Shown here one piece after another: positions 1-11,651 of a stretch of DNA of 64,000 nt. Under the pieces are notes generated by a model. It had not been told where the DNA came from. It saw only the letters and a list, made by a program, of their open reading frames with translations, and did not search any database. The stretch's first letter is position 1, and the number at the start of each line of letters is the position of its first letter. This DNA comes from Molanna angustata (taxonomy: Eukaryota; Arthropoda; Insecta; Trichoptera; Molannidae): contig OY754964.1 in the NCBI GenBank assembly GCA_963576475.1, positions 446,001 to 510,000 of the forward strand, given 5' to 3'. The position numbers and the translations under genes were made by a program.

Positions 1-52
<52 letters not shown>
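1..52. repeat. (AT)n microsatellite
   Basis: The window opens inside an uninterrupted AT dinucleotide run of 26 units, which may continue upstream of the window. Confidence 0.98.
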
Positions 53-54
<2 letters not shown>

Positions 55-725
55 CTTACCAACCTATTCTATCTAAACTTTTTTTACTTCCAACGAAATT
101 ATTATATTATAAAAAAATTATCAAAATAGGTTGGTTTAACTAGTACCTAGGTATATCATGACAAGTGTGGAATAAACCAATTTGGCCTATGACATACTTG
201 GTTTGGTATAAAATGTAAATAGCTATTGGATATTTAAATAACGTGTCTAGTCTTCATCTAGTATAATAGTCAGTTTGGCTGCTTTCATTACATATTAGCC
301 TGCAAACCCGTGCACTATTGGAGGACGCGTTACTTGTATTGAACCCGAGTTTGTAAGTGAATTAGCTCAACGTTTTTCGAGGCAGTACTTACCTCATATT
401 GAACACGGAAAAGGAAATTCTCTGTCAGGCAAGACAAGTAGTGGTGTGTCGTACTACTTTATTCAACCGTAGCGAGACCACAATATTTTAGTTTGAAAAA
501 GTGATTTTGCAAATTTAATCTCGGTCAATCAGAACGAGTAGGTTAGAGTTTGAATTTTAATCATATAAATGTTTTGGCGCAACTGAATTTTTATCTTATA
601 GTTTTTCTATAATTTAGTTGAAAAAAACGTTTTTTAATATACATATTTGTATATAATGTTAAAAAAACAATTCAATATAACTTTTAATTTTGTTTACACT
701 GACAGCGTTTACTATGTAGAATTCC
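53..725. other. AT-rich DNA without recognisable features
   Basis: Both strands are broken by frequent stops and contain no motif I recognise. The last part runs into the left arm of the palindrome that begins at 726. Confidence 0.6.
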
Positions 726-918
726 ATTTTTAAAAATAAATTAAACACTTGTTTTTCTTTCTACATTTATTTTTACTCTCCAGAACGACCGTTTCGCCTG
801 GTGAAGGCCTTTTCAACTGGTCACCAGTTGAAAAGGCCTTCGCCAGGCGAAACGGTCGTTCTGGAGAGTAAAAATAAATGTAGAAAGAAAAACAAGTGTT
901 TAATTTATTTTTAAAAAT
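726..918. repeat. 193-bp near-perfect palindrome (foldback element) with hammerhead-like core
   Basis: The arms 726-821 and 823-918 are reverse complements around base 822. I see one mismatched pair (802/842), and pairing stops abruptly at 725/919. The right arm holds, in order, CCAG (824-827), TTGAAAA (828-834), a stem-loop GCCT/AGGC with a 5-nt loop (836-848), GAAA (849-852), CGGTC (853-857) and CTGG (861-864), which can pair with CCAG. This is the order stem I, catalytic box, stem II, GAAA, cleavage triplet, stem I of a minimal hammerhead ribozyme, but TTGAAAA stands where CTGATGA is required. The left arm carries the same motif on the minus strand. There is no coding capacity. It is probably the remnant of a Penelope-like terminal repeat or a MITE derived from one; that origin is inferred. 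Confidence 0.85.
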
Positions 919-2752
919 TCAATATAACTTGAAAATAAAACTTCGAATCGAGTTTTTTTTCTTCTGCCCCCATTTCAAGCTTATGAAAAATAACAAAATT
1001 CGATTCAAAACAATCGTTTATGAAATTGTTTAAATGTTTATTACCTACACAACTCAGAGGTTTTTTTACCGCAACCGAAGATAAAATAAAATTATTATGG
1101 TTCACCACAACTCCGCTCACTTCAATTAGGTACCTACAGTAACTGTTATAGACAGACATCTTCTACACCACCTGTCCTCGGGTCCTCATTCTACAAGTGA
1201 ATAGTTCTTTTTACATGCGTTCTTTATAGCTTCTTTCCGTCTTTCCCCATTTTGTCCCCGTAAAACTAATTTTTGTATATTTTTTCATATTTGCATATGT
1301 GAAAATGTAAATTTCTGGTGTAATAGTGATTCTCAGCAAACAGTTAACAAAGCATACAAATTGGAATGAAAACACCGGTTGTTTGATATTAATTCAATCC
1401 AATTTTGTCCAGAGTCAGGACACAACTATAGGTACCTACCTACTTATATAAATAAAACAACCTACGACTGTAGCAGTTTTGACGTCATTCGAAATAATAT
1501 CTGAAATGTATACAGTAGGGCTTTGGTTTGTGACCATAATTTGTTCCGGAAACATGTCGCTATCCAAAACCCTCGTTTATCAAAGTGAATTTTCTAATTA
1601 GATAGAGGGAAAATTCAAACGATTCATTATGCAACCCTAAAAAAATATGCATCTATATTTACGTTTAAAGAGTATAATTATATTGAATGGAGAAAATTAG
1701 GTCTGGTATAGAAAAATTTACGTGTATATCAGAATAATCACTATTTATTTATGTTTTATGAAATACGTGACATTTTCCTACTTGCTGTTTTCTACATTTT
1801 ATACAAATCTTTTGGAAAGAGGCATTTTTTCAACGTTTTACTTTCTCAGACTAGTCTACTTCGTGATGTCTTGCTGTCGTTTATTCATCAGTTTGTCGTT
1901 GTTTCGTAACACTGCTCCACAGATAAAGTCCTACTAACATTTCAAAAGCTCACTCATTTATCAACCTGTAATTTATTAAAATATTCAAATTTTCTCACAC
2001 TCAGACCAGCTCATCCGCAATCCAAGGTTTAACTGTATCTCGTTTTCCTGAATATTCTTTCGAGAGGGCACGTACATATATCTGTGACACTTGAACCGAG
2101 TTTTACTTAACCAATCCATGCGAGAATATGAGGTTTCGTTTTGACTGCGAGGCGAGATTTAGCTCTAAGTACCAGATATCTGAACACTGCGGTCTGCATC
2201 ATTTAATGAGTGCTCTCGTGTAATATTTGTTTTATGAACATTGCGACGGACGAATGTGTGTGGAGGGAGGAGGTACTTTCACCAGAAAACTGGGAAATGT
2301 AATGTGAATTTATTTTTATATTTCCTTTCTGACGCAACCCATCAACGCGTTTATTGCCGTTTTTATTTTCAAGGCTCTAAAGAAGAGAACAAGAATTGCC
2401 TAGTTTTGTGACAAATCAAAACATTATAAAAAAATAATGAACATACAAGTGATAGAGTGAATTCTAAATATTATTGTAAATAATAATTATTAATGATATT
2501 AGGTATTTTGTTTTAATTAAAACCGACGAACGTTATCATTCAAAGTATCTGCATTATATAACTAACGCACACGATAGTAATAAAAGTTCACCTAATTATA
2601 GTAAGTTTAATAAATTGCCAAATAGTGTTATATATCGTAGAAAGGTAGAGAGATACATGTAGTTGTTTATTTCTAACAATCTTATTACGTGTTTTGTTGT
2701 TTCGTCCGTCGGTGAATGTATTGAGACACAGAGAAGGGACATCTTTCTACAG
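919..2752. other. Upstream AT-rich DNA, no gene seen
   Basis: No coding region can be supported. The stretch contains GGTACCTAC-type palindromic words (around 1430 and 1130) and some moderately GC-richer sequence at 2030-2230 that I cannot identify. It could hold the promoter and 5' UTR exons of the gene whose coding exon starts at 2827, but no TATA box or initiator stands out. Confidence 0.5.
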
Positions 2753-2826
2753 TTAGTGTCCGTCTTGAGCAAGTTTCCTCGTGCGATGGCGTCGTACCTC
2801 GTGTGAAGCACCAGCACCTGTCTGTC

Positions 2827-3160
2827 ATGGCGTGGGGATATTGGAGCGCTTCCTCGGTGCTGCCGGACAGGGGCAGGAGTCCCAGGAGGGGCGCCGCGCC
2901 CCCTGCGGCCCCACCACCTCCCCCGGCCCCACCGCAACCCCCCCAAGAGATGAGCGAGCTTCCCGCGTGCTCCAGCTCCAGCTCGGCCTCTAACGGCCTC
3001 AGCCTGGCGCAGAGCATGTTCCCTGCGGAGGCGCTGAGCCGCTCCGACTCGCCCGTGGAGTTCCCGCCCCCGCTGTGCCCTCATCACGCCCGTTACCCCC
3101 TGCCGCCTGGCCCGCCATGCCTTCTGCCCGATGAGGACCCGGAGCCGATGTATGCCACAG
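2827..3160 (+). CDS. First coding exon of an unidentified host gene (N-terminus MAWGYWSASS, Pro/Ser-rich)
   Basis: I do not recognise this protein. The exon is strikingly GC-rich in an AT-rich window. Translation from ATG 2827 (context GTCATGG, with G at +4) gives 111 codons and one extra base. It begins MAWGYWSASS, has a basic RGRSPRR stretch at residues ~14-20, then a proline run, a serine run, and a second Pro/Cys/His segment ending DEDPEPMYAT. There is no signal peptide or membrane segment, so a cytoplasmic start or disordered leader is likely. The reading frame runs into CAG/GTGAGT at 3160/3161, a near-consensus splice donor, so the next exon should join in phase 1. A pyrimidine-rich stretch ending in AG at 2751-2752 could be the upstream acceptor, which would make 2753-2826 5' UTR. 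The frame is also open upstream of 2827, but without another ATG I prefer 2827. Opposite-strand frames here are by-products of GC content. Confidence 0.7.
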
Positions 3161-3168
3161 GTGAGTAC
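3158..3168 (+). promoter_or_regulatory. Splice donor CAG/GTGAGTAC
   Basis: The match to the metazoan 5' splice-site consensus is essentially complete and falls exactly where the GC-rich coding composition ends and AT-rich sequence begins. It is a splicing signal, listed here for lack of a better type. Confidence 0.75.
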
Positions 3169-3880
3169 TAAAGATCATCTAGAGAACATCTTCACTAAAA
3201 CCTTCCTATTTATTTCCATGTTGTTTGACATTGTATGGGTAAATGTGTTCAATTTATCTGAAAATGATCATTTACATAGGTCAATTTTCTGGAACAATTT
3301 CATGTGGGTCATTTTATCTGGAATATATTCATTTTGGTCTATTTAGTGACAAAAGAGTCTTCTCCCAATGTGTTTATCTGAATGTACTATACATTTAGTA
3401 GCTCTCTTTACCTGAAATACGTTTCTATAATTGAAACAATCATTCTTGTACCTGACCTCAAAACCACATCGAGGTCTTGAAACTGTATGATTATGATGCG
3501 CTTCATTATTTTCTTAATCGATAAATCTACTGAATTATTTTTAATAAACTTGCTAATTGTCTACTTTCTGTTTCTTCTGAATGTTATTTCGTGGTGCTAG
3601 TTAAATAAGAATATTTGATCAGTTTTTTTTATCTGTAACAAGAAATAATATTATACACTTTATACACATCAAAGTTTAATAACACATTTTTTTTTACAAA
3701 AAAGATACTTACGAACTAGATGCGGAACGTAAACTGCTTCACTAGGTTAAAAACCTGTTCTGAAGCAGCTTATAATTATATTTATATAAGTATATGGTTT
3801 AGGTGTGCGTGTGTGTTATTGCATGTTAACGTAAAGTAGTTTATTTATCTTTTGTTGTTTTGTCTGTTTTTTTACCCATT
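3169..3880 (+). other. Start of a probable long intron; contains one short hairpin
   Basis: The sequence is AT-rich and non-coding. A compact hairpin lies at 3734-3768: CTGCTTCA pairs with TGAAGCAG, and inside it AGGTT pairs with AACCT around a 3-nt loop. It is shorter than a normal animal pre-miRNA and I give it no function. Confidence 0.5.
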
Positions 3881-3889
3881 TTTTAATCC

Positions 3890-4640
3890 CCATTGAAAGC
3901 TATTTATATTTTTAGTTTTCTTCAATTCAATTGGAAGCAAATCGAAAATTTTTCTCCAAGGAAATGAAAATTTCTTTGTCCATAAGTCGACTTGGTCCTC
4001 GGTATCTGTATATTTGCTTGTCTAGTCTGACGTGTAGTTTGGGTCGATTGGAAGTCGTTAAGGTGTGAATAGAAATAAATGCAAATGTTTTTAGCATATA
4101 ACTGTGGTATGTCTAGGATGTCAAATTTTCTGACTAGTTCGTTTGTGGGTGTGCGAATAGGAACATTAAATATTATTTTCAAAACGGATTTTTGGGCTTT
4201 AACTATTGGTCCTATTTTTTTTTTGTAAGTACCACCCCACCCTATAATACCATATTCTACTATTGATTGGTAGAATATGGTATTTTAAAAAAGTGAATAG
4301 TACATTAATTGAATGACTGACTTAGGTAAAACATTTCCGATGGAGCGATAAAACTAATATTTTTTTTTATTTCATGCTTAAAATTGAGATATGGGGTTTC
4401 CATTTTAAACCTTGGTCAATTGTTATTCCCAAGTATTTCATTTGTCTACTTTTTTATTTCAGTACATGTACAGTTACTTTGTTGATATTTGCTGTCTGAA
4501 TTTTCATGAATTTTCAGTGGTCTATTTTGGTTGTCCCTGGTTTTTTTTAGTAAAAGTTATGTATACTGTTTTGTCATTGTTTAATGAAAGTGTGTTACAG
4601 TTTAGCCAGTTACAGTTTTTATTTTGTTAATTGTTTTACT
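3890..4640 (-). pseudogene. Degraded LINE reverse transcriptase C-terminal region (CR1/Jockey-like)
   Basis: Read on the minus strand from ~4640 to ~3905, frames broken by stops and shifts give the familiar order of a CR1/Jockey-type open reading frame 2 tail. There is a KTVYITF-like piece, then KYLGITIDQGLKWKPHI (~4430-4390), then YQSIVEYGIIGWGG and KAQKSVLKIIFNVP (~4275-4150), and finally PRTKSTYGQRNFHFLG with a short end. These follow the RT catalytic core, which is missing, so the copy is 5'-truncated and dead. A perfect 15-bp hairpin at ~4248-4286 lies within this piece. Family assignment rests on motif order only; the clade could differ. Confidence 0.7.
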
Positions 4641-4940
4641 ATTGGTTACTTAATTTTTGCAATTCTCATTTGTTTAATTTACTTTAATTATAATTTACAT
4701 GTACTGATAATAAAAACGAATTTCAAATATAGGAAACTTGTGTGACGTTCAATCTCGTATATTTTGGTGGGGTATAAAACGTTTCAATCGAAAACGAGAG
4801 AGAAATGCTGAGTTTTTTAACTAGCATTACGTGTTTGTTTTGTGAATTAAATTTAATGTTAATGTGGTTGAAGTGTCGGTTGAAAGAATATTTGTCTTGA
4901 ATTTTACTATCTGTTAATAAAATAATATATATTTTTTAAT

Positions 4941-5074
4941 GACTTCGAAGGCTGTTATCTCCGAAAGCCACCACTACTCAGGGTTCATATTATCCAATCG
5001 TGGTATCCTTTTACAGAAAAAAACAGTCTTTATACTATGGCGCAAGTCTGTAAGTCGCTGGCTCTTGTTCTATA
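4941..5074 (+). repeat. Dispersed repeat, copy 1 (second copy at 42.45 kb)
   Basis: The segment shares long identical runs, such as the words TGTTATCTCCGAAAG and CAGGGTTCATATTATCCAAT, with 42453-42604, in the same order and orientation. The second copy has a small insertion in the middle. No coding content or terminal repeats are visible, so the element type is unknown. Confidence 0.75.
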
Positions 5075-7612
5075 AGATGTATCTGAATATAAAGTGATAT
5101 CTATTTAGTAATTTCCTCTCTATCAACCATTGTCCATACTAATGTCTTTAATTTATCATCAACTCCAATTAACCCAATGCTAATCGAAATATATTCGTCA
5201 TTTTAATTATACTCTTAGGATTGTTCATCTCACACCCACGTATAATAGGCTCAAGTGGGCTATGGACGATCATTCAATCAACGGGAATATTGACCCTTGA
5301 TATTTATATTTGAAGCTATTATAGGCTTCTCCTTTGAGTGTCGTGTCAAGTCCCCCCAACGTTGACTATCACACGAGAGTAAGCGTCTCTGCCCTGGGCA
5401 GCTCGGAACAACCCCTCAACAGTTCTCATTCCTGTACAGTCTAGTTTGTTGACGAGTTAGGGTATTTGTTTCCTGCCAACACATCTTCGACCCCAATTTA
5501 CCCTGGAGGATCAGATGCAGCAGCTCGTACTTCCCCCAACTAATTCCGTCACACAAGTACGATACCTACCTTCCGAAATTTTATGTTCGTGGAAAATTCT
5601 CTATCAACTCTGGCTCTCTGAAGTACAATCAAGTTGCCGATGTCTTCCCAATACTACATTCTTTTGACACCGTTTTCCAACATAGTGCGATATCAAGTCC
5701 TAGAGTATATTTTCAGCTCATACATATTCATTCAGGACATAATGTTTCAGTTCCATATTTATAAACCTCGCAGCTGCCTTAAATGCCAATTGCTATGGTA
5801 GTATGTTTTAATAATGAAATTATAATTGCTTCGAAGCAATGTATGAAAGATGCTTCAATTTATTAATTGTCCGTTGCGATGTCTTTTGTCAGTAAATAAC
5901 CGTCTAAATGTGAATTATAATTTATATTCAGACGTAGAAAACTAATTATCTAATTGTCGATATAGATCGCCCACGTGAACGGTATATTCAAAGGTAATCT
6001 TGCATCGAGTAATTAGAGATATAATCTTTATTAATATTTAGGTACGTTCATAGATACAAAATTAATAATATCTCGCGATTCCCAAAACGGTCTAACGACA
6101 AAAAGAAACGGACAGACGAGCGAAAAAGATAATATCTCTTATATAACAGCAAACAGATTGTTTTGGTGCTTTTGATCGCAATCGTTCAGCTGAAGGCGGA
6201 TATTGATAATACTTTGCGAGCACATCTTTTGTCCTTCGGTTTATTGTTCATGTCGACCTTTTGTCTATCAGCCTCCTCTACATTTCCATAGCCCTCCTTT
6301 GTCGTAGACCCTTAATTAATTTAATAGGTAGCAGGAAATTACGTCTCGTATTTTTCTTCCCGATCACTGATTTGCAAAAACCCATTTCCGCCTCCGTGGG
6401 TCACCGTTTTGTCTTCCGGGGGCCCTTTGAGAGATTGAAGGCGAAATCGTCCCCCCAACCTAACCTCACCCATTCCATCGACTATCAATATTTTTACTTA
6501 ATAAATCAGGGAGATTCAATCAAGGAAATCACTTTTTTGCCTCGCGTTATTGGTGGCACATTACGGATAACAATTATATGCCTCGTTTGATTTTTGCCAG
6601 ACGCTATTGTTAGGAAATCCCTTTAATACTGAATCCTTTCAATCAATTGTGTGCGCCTTAGCTAGTTTTCTCCCTAACGAAGTTGATTCTCTCAATCAAT
6701 TCATTTATTTCGCTGTATACTTTTATAGTGCCTTAATCATTTTCTTCTTGTACTTGATATACTGATTTACATAACTATGTTTTTATTCCTTTCAACTATT
6801 CTGTTGGACACTTTTATGCCACGTCTGTTGTGTTTCAAAGTTCTTCAGATTTTCCTTCATTTTTATATGATTCCTTTCATGTTTTTGTGTTGAAATACAA
6901 ATTTAAATTACTATCTGGTACATTAATTTTGTGCGTCATTATTATTGTACCATAATATCTAGTCTCGGCCTTTCCTGGAAATATTTCATTATGCCCAATA
7001 TTCGAGGTATAAATTATTTTGTTAAAGTTTTCACAAAGAGATATGATATATTCCGAAGGTCGTAATAAATTTGAATTAGAATAAAATGTGTTTTTTGGAC
7101 GATAATTACGTGAAAAATTTAATGAGGATTCGCGTAGGATTCGTGTAATAAATTTGATAAATGTCTTCCTAGAATAGGTTCAGTTTGGTTCTCAGTTTCA
7201 TTGTTAGGGGTAGTGAGAGAGTATAATAATAATATTATTAACTTTGATGGTGACACCATGTCGCCTTCTTTACCAACTGGACTTTATATATTTTGTTGGT
7301 TCACTTGAACACTTCATACATACATACATACATACCTATAGAAGTAGGTGCGCGACAAGAAATAATTTTACTGTCCTCCAGGGAAAATAATTTCTCACTT
7401 TACTTACAAAATTGTTTGCGTACATTTTGTATTTTTCAAACATTTATTCAAGGATACTTACATCAGCTATGTTTTGTTGGTTTGCTCGCTTACATACCGT
7501 CATAAGCATTTTTATGACAATAATTTCAACATTACATAAAAAAATCGAGGTTATTTTACCCAAACGTGTGATTGAATTACAACATGTATTGGGGAATTAA
7601 ATTAATTATAAA
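5075..7612. other. AT-rich intronic or intergenic DNA
   Basis: I see no supportable gene. A short CATA microsatellite lies at ~7316-7336. The region 5340-5580 is less AT-rich and may be an old repeat, but no protein-like frame survives. Confidence 0.5.
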
Positions 7613-7798
7613 ATGAATGGTGCACCGGGGGGACGAAGAAAAGTTGGAAGGCCGAAGCTTCGATGGCTGGACGGAGTGGTGAAGGATGCGAACAACATCG
7701 GCGTCCATAACTGGCGTAATGCGTCGAACGATCGACAGTCATGGAGGCGGACTCTGCAGGAGGCTAAGACCCGACCTGGGTTGTGGAGCCACAGATGA
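7613..7798 (+). pseudogene. LINE ORF2 C-terminal tail (endonuclease-reverse transcriptase family)
   Basis: A 61-codon frame reads GRRKVGRPKLRWLDGVVKDA, then NNIGVHNWR and DRQSWRRTLQEAKTRPGL. This matches the GRP-RWLD-DL--LGV-NWR---DR--WR----AK pattern at the extreme C-terminus of many insect LINE polyproteins. Everything upstream, including the RT catalytic core, is absent, so this is a short 5'-truncated retrocopy. It ends directly before the hairpin motif at 7800-7850, which suggests a nested or fused insertion. Confidence 0.75.
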
Positions 7799-7799
7799 T

Positions 7800-7900
7800 A
7801 ATGAATACTTGAAAATGTGCTTACCACGAAACCGGTCGTAGGTTGTAGTCTAAATAAACAGTGGAATTATTTTTTTATTTTTAATATTTAACGTTTTTTT
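7800..7900 (+). repeat. Solo hammerhead-like terminal motif, related to 60.3-kb element
   Basis: The order is TTGAAAA (7809-7815), short stem GTG/CAC with a 5-nt loop (7817-7827), GAAA (7828-7831), CCGGTC (7832-7837), then GTAGGTTGTAGTC. The block is nearly identical to the minus strand of 60325-60375, which lies beside a Penelope-like GIY-YIG remnant. Here only one arm of the flanking inverted repeat is left. Confidence 0.7.
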
Positions 7901-9740
7901 TTATTTTTAATGTTTATTAAGAATTTTATTAAAAAAATATATTACAAGACCATTCCAAAGGTGCTCTTGCTTATTTATCGAAGATTTTCCGCATCACGTA
8001 CATATGTATATCAGAAGGTAATTAATTCAACTAAATAAGCTACATGTTAGTAAACTAACACTAATTCCTGAACAATTTGGAGTGATGACTTAGATAAACA
8101 TAATATTATCAACATATGGAGTAATGAAACTTAGACAAAACTTTTTTTTTGTTCATAAATCTGATTGGAAAGTTTCTAGAATCTGTAATGGAGTTTGCCA
8201 ATTTGTCTATTGGCAAATTTTTATTCCTTATCTCACAATTTTCCAACTGGGTAATAAAGTGTCATGGTACCTTCACTTTAATACAGATAAATGTGAAAAA
8301 TATTCTCACGTGTGTGCAGCAGCTGATGTTAAATTTTGTTAAAACTTGTTCCTACCTAAGTACATTATCTACCTAAGCTGATAACTCGTCGAAAATTTTG
8401 TAACTTTTATCTGTTTGAAATATTGGAGCAGAGTTAGTTTTCAAATTATCTTTTTGTTTTTCTTGGCGAATAGCGTACGAAAATATCGATTGGAAGTATG
8501 AATTATGTTGTTCTTGAGATAACTGCTTTAGTCTTTGAAATTATAAATTAATTATTTATTGTAAGTTATTAGGAAAAATATTTCGAGGACAAGTTGAAAT
8601 TAAAACTGCTAAAAAAGTATTTATCACAGACCAATAGACATGACATGAGCAAAATTTCTTGGTAAACATCTCGTTGCTGTGCCACCAAAATTTGGTGAGA
8701 GTCAATGCAACATATTTGAACATTTTCGGAATGAAAATTGAAACAGTACTCAACTAACTCAACACTTATATCTGAAACTACATGTTAACAAAGGGATGTA
8801 AATTTCGATAAGCAAATACTTTAACTGCTATACAAATGTGTCATTAATATCCGATTTATATTTAAACTTTGAATGTTTTTGCGATTCTCCCATTCCACCT
8901 CACTTTGTGTACCAACCCCCAAGCCGTAGTCGTAATCGTAGCTTATGTTAGGTCTGTATATTTCTTACTCTGTGGCACAAACAAATAAGGAATATACATA
9001 GAAGCAACTGTCAATTGCAAACATTTTTTGTTTGTTTTACTAATAAACGACGCTGACCAGTACCTACATCTACATATATCCCATCCCAGAAATATTTTTA
9101 TTCCTTTTCTTAATTTCTGTAAAATTGTCTTTTTTTTGTCAATAGAATGTATGTATACTTTTATTTAAACCTTAACTTTTATCGAATGTATGTATTTTTT
9201 TCTTAAAATTAAAATATTTTCAAGTATGGTAGTGGTACGGTTATGTTGAAAATCAGTAGCTGGCTGCTTGTTGCTTGTCCTCCTGCAACACAGGTGAGCA
9301 AGGTGAGCAAGGAGTTGTAAAAGTTGTTGTTATGTCAATTTGTGTCCTGTGCATTGCCTTATAAAAAAGGTACCAAAATACCTAGTTTCGATTACCCGGC
9401 TTGTTTCGCCTCTAGTGTTCAAGATTGGTGGTGAATTTCGGTGACATGGGTAATTTCAAAAAACTTACCATTTTATATGGATTCCTCCTTACATGTTTCA
9501 CAATTTTGCAAAGCAAAAACCGATAATTTATAATTTTCCTGTAATATAAACATTAATATATTTAAATATATTACGATAGGCAAGGACGTGTTTTGTAAAT
9601 AATTACCTTTAATTCTGTCATTTTATTTAGGAGCCTTTTACAATAAAAAAAACTCAACTGGTTTTTGTATCAATATATATTTTTATACTTTATAAATGCA
9701 TTTCGGGTTTGTCAACATTTCTACATCTCATAATATTATT
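7901..9740. other. AT-rich DNA, no gene seen
   Basis: No coding feature can be supported. A small hairpin with stem TTTGCCAAT/ATTGGCAAA lies at ~8195-8220. At ~9400-9425 the minus strand reads TTGAACACTAGAGGCGAAAC, a weak relative of the hammerhead-like motif described at 726-918. Confidence 0.5.
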
Positions 9741-9835
9741 CTTCTTTGGTTTCAATCTTGAGGGTTGGTTGGCAGCAAAGCGATGTACATCTTCCTCCAC
9801 TCCACTCGATCTTCAACTCTGTGTAGGAAGTACAC
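9741..9835 (-). pseudogene. Short LINE C-terminal scrap
   Basis: On the minus strand the sequence reads EDRVEW, then a frameshift, then MYIALLPTNPQD, resembling the DR-WR-------PT tail of insect LINE ORF2 proteins. It is about 30 codons, broken, and too short to place in a clade. Confidence 0.4.
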
Positions 9836-10597
9836 TTCATGTCCTTGCACTCCTCCTTTATACAAATATTATTAAAGAGTTTTAGTTTTGGCTATATTCC
9901 GCTTGTTTTTATATAGATATATAAAATAAATTTTCGTCACGTTTGTAATTCTCGGTTGACAGTATAAATATAAACGAATGCCAAAGTAGGTTATAATCTG
10001 TAGGACGTTATAACATACATGTAACCTGTGTAGTTGTGTTGTGTTTTGTAACCGCCATAAAACTGATAGAGCATTGTGTGTAGTTAGTTGGTGGTTTTAT
10101 AGACTTTGGCAATAATACCTAAATTCAGCATCGTAACATTATTTGCAAACATAATATTATTTGACATAATAACTCATTCTGGTGGTCCTTAACGTACCTA
10201 CCTATACCTCTATAATCTCAATTACCAAATATGTTTTCTGATTTGCATATTTCCATTATGTGCCACTGTTAATATTATTACCCCGTATAAAAGTTCCACG
10301 TTGTTGTTAGATGATAGTTTATTAATTTGTTGTGTCGTCTCTTTTCAACAATTTTAATTTTTATTCAAATGTTTTGAATGTTATTGAAGTAATTACTACC
10401 GTATGATGGTGATCATATATTATAATAATAAAGAAGGGGTGCAATGTTACACAAACTATATAAATATATAAACGGATTAGACATACGTCACTTTTCTTCT
10501 CCAATATTTGTAAAACAAAAATGCTTCCGAAAACGCTCCGATTAACAGAATGATAAACTTATCTTATAAAACGAGTGGTTTGTGGCCAACGCTAAAC
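9836..10597. other. AT-rich DNA leading into the 39-bp array
   Basis: No gene is seen. The last 40 bases carry the word GTGGTTTGTGGCCAACGC, which is the terminal word of repeat-family B (copies at 18.3, 41.5 and 43.9 kb). Confidence 0.5.
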
Positions 10598-11260
10598 TCT
10601 CCACTACACAATGAAGCTTCCCTGCTAATATTACACTCTCCACTACACAATGAAGCTTCCCTGCTAATATTACACTCTCCACTACACAATGAAGCTTCCC
10701 TGCTAATATTACACTCTCCACTACACAATGAAGCTTCCCTGCTAATATTACACTCTCCACTACACAATGAAGCTTCCCTGCTAATATTACACTCTCCACT
10801 ACACAATGAAGCTTCCCTGCTAATATTACACTCTCCACTACACAATGAAGCTTCCCTGCTAATATTACACTCTCCACTACACAATGAAGCTTCCCTGCTA
10901 ATATTACACTCTCCACTACACAATGAAGCTTCCCTGCTAATATTACACTCTCCACTACACAATGAAGCTTCCCTGCTAATATTACACTCTCCACTACACA
11001 ATGAAGCTTCCCTGCTAATATTACACTCTCCACTACACAATGAAGCTTCCCTGCTAATATTACACTCTCCACTACACAATGAAGCTTCCCTGCTAATATT
11101 ACACTCTCCACTACACAATGAAGCTTCCCTGCTAATATTACACTCTCCACTACACAATGAAGCTTCCCTGCTAATATTACACTCTCCACTACACAATGAA
11201 GCTTCCCTGCTAATATTACACTCTCCACTACACAATGAAGCTTCCCTGCTAATATTACAC
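10598..11260. repeat. 39-bp tandem repeat, 17 copies
   Basis: Seventeen head-to-tail units of 39 bp, containing CACAATGAAGCTTCCC, appear identical to one another. Because 39 is a multiple of three and no stop falls in three of the frames, long open frames cross the array on both strands; these are artefacts of the period and not genes. The array abuts a family-B terminus at 10565-10597, so it probably arose by amplification of the subterminal part of that element. The identity between units points to recent expansion or homogenisation. Confidence 0.97.
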
Positions 11261-11651
11261 TCTATTATATAGAAATATGAAATCAAATAACTTTACATCG
11301 TCAAACAAAAACTTCTCTTGTTATATATATTTTTCATACAATATAATTTTTCAAACGGTTGTATGTTTTTCTTTTAACGTTAACCTACTTTAAATGCAGT
11401 TTTTTGAAGATAAATATCTCAAATTTACAGGTCGTGAGAGCATTTTTTCAGTTTTTATAGATGAAATCATAAAGAAACATTGAGAAAAAATGAACCGTTG
11501 TGTATCTTCGGAAAACTAATCAGCTCTAAGTTTATGTACTTCACACATATGGTATTAACATTAAGTTCACCGGCCTTTTAGTTTGATCTGTACAGAGGAC
11601 ACAAATTTATTTTGAAAAGACATGAGAGTGAAGACATATGATTTTAAGTAA
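11261..11651. other. AT-rich spacer
   Basis: I see nothing recognisable between the 39-bp array and Helitron copy 1. Confidence 0.5.

Noticed and set aside
2596..3087. Minus-strand open frames across the first exon
   Set aside because: GC-rich shadow frames; the plus strand has an ATG and a consensus splice donor, the minus strand has neither.
3734..3768. Possible microRNA precursor
   Set aside because: The stem is 13 bp in a 35-nt hairpin, too short for an animal pre-miRNA.
10542..11286. Three long overlapping open frames of 13-residue repeats
   Set aside because: They follow from a 39-bp period without stops, occur on both strands, and have no flanking gene structure.
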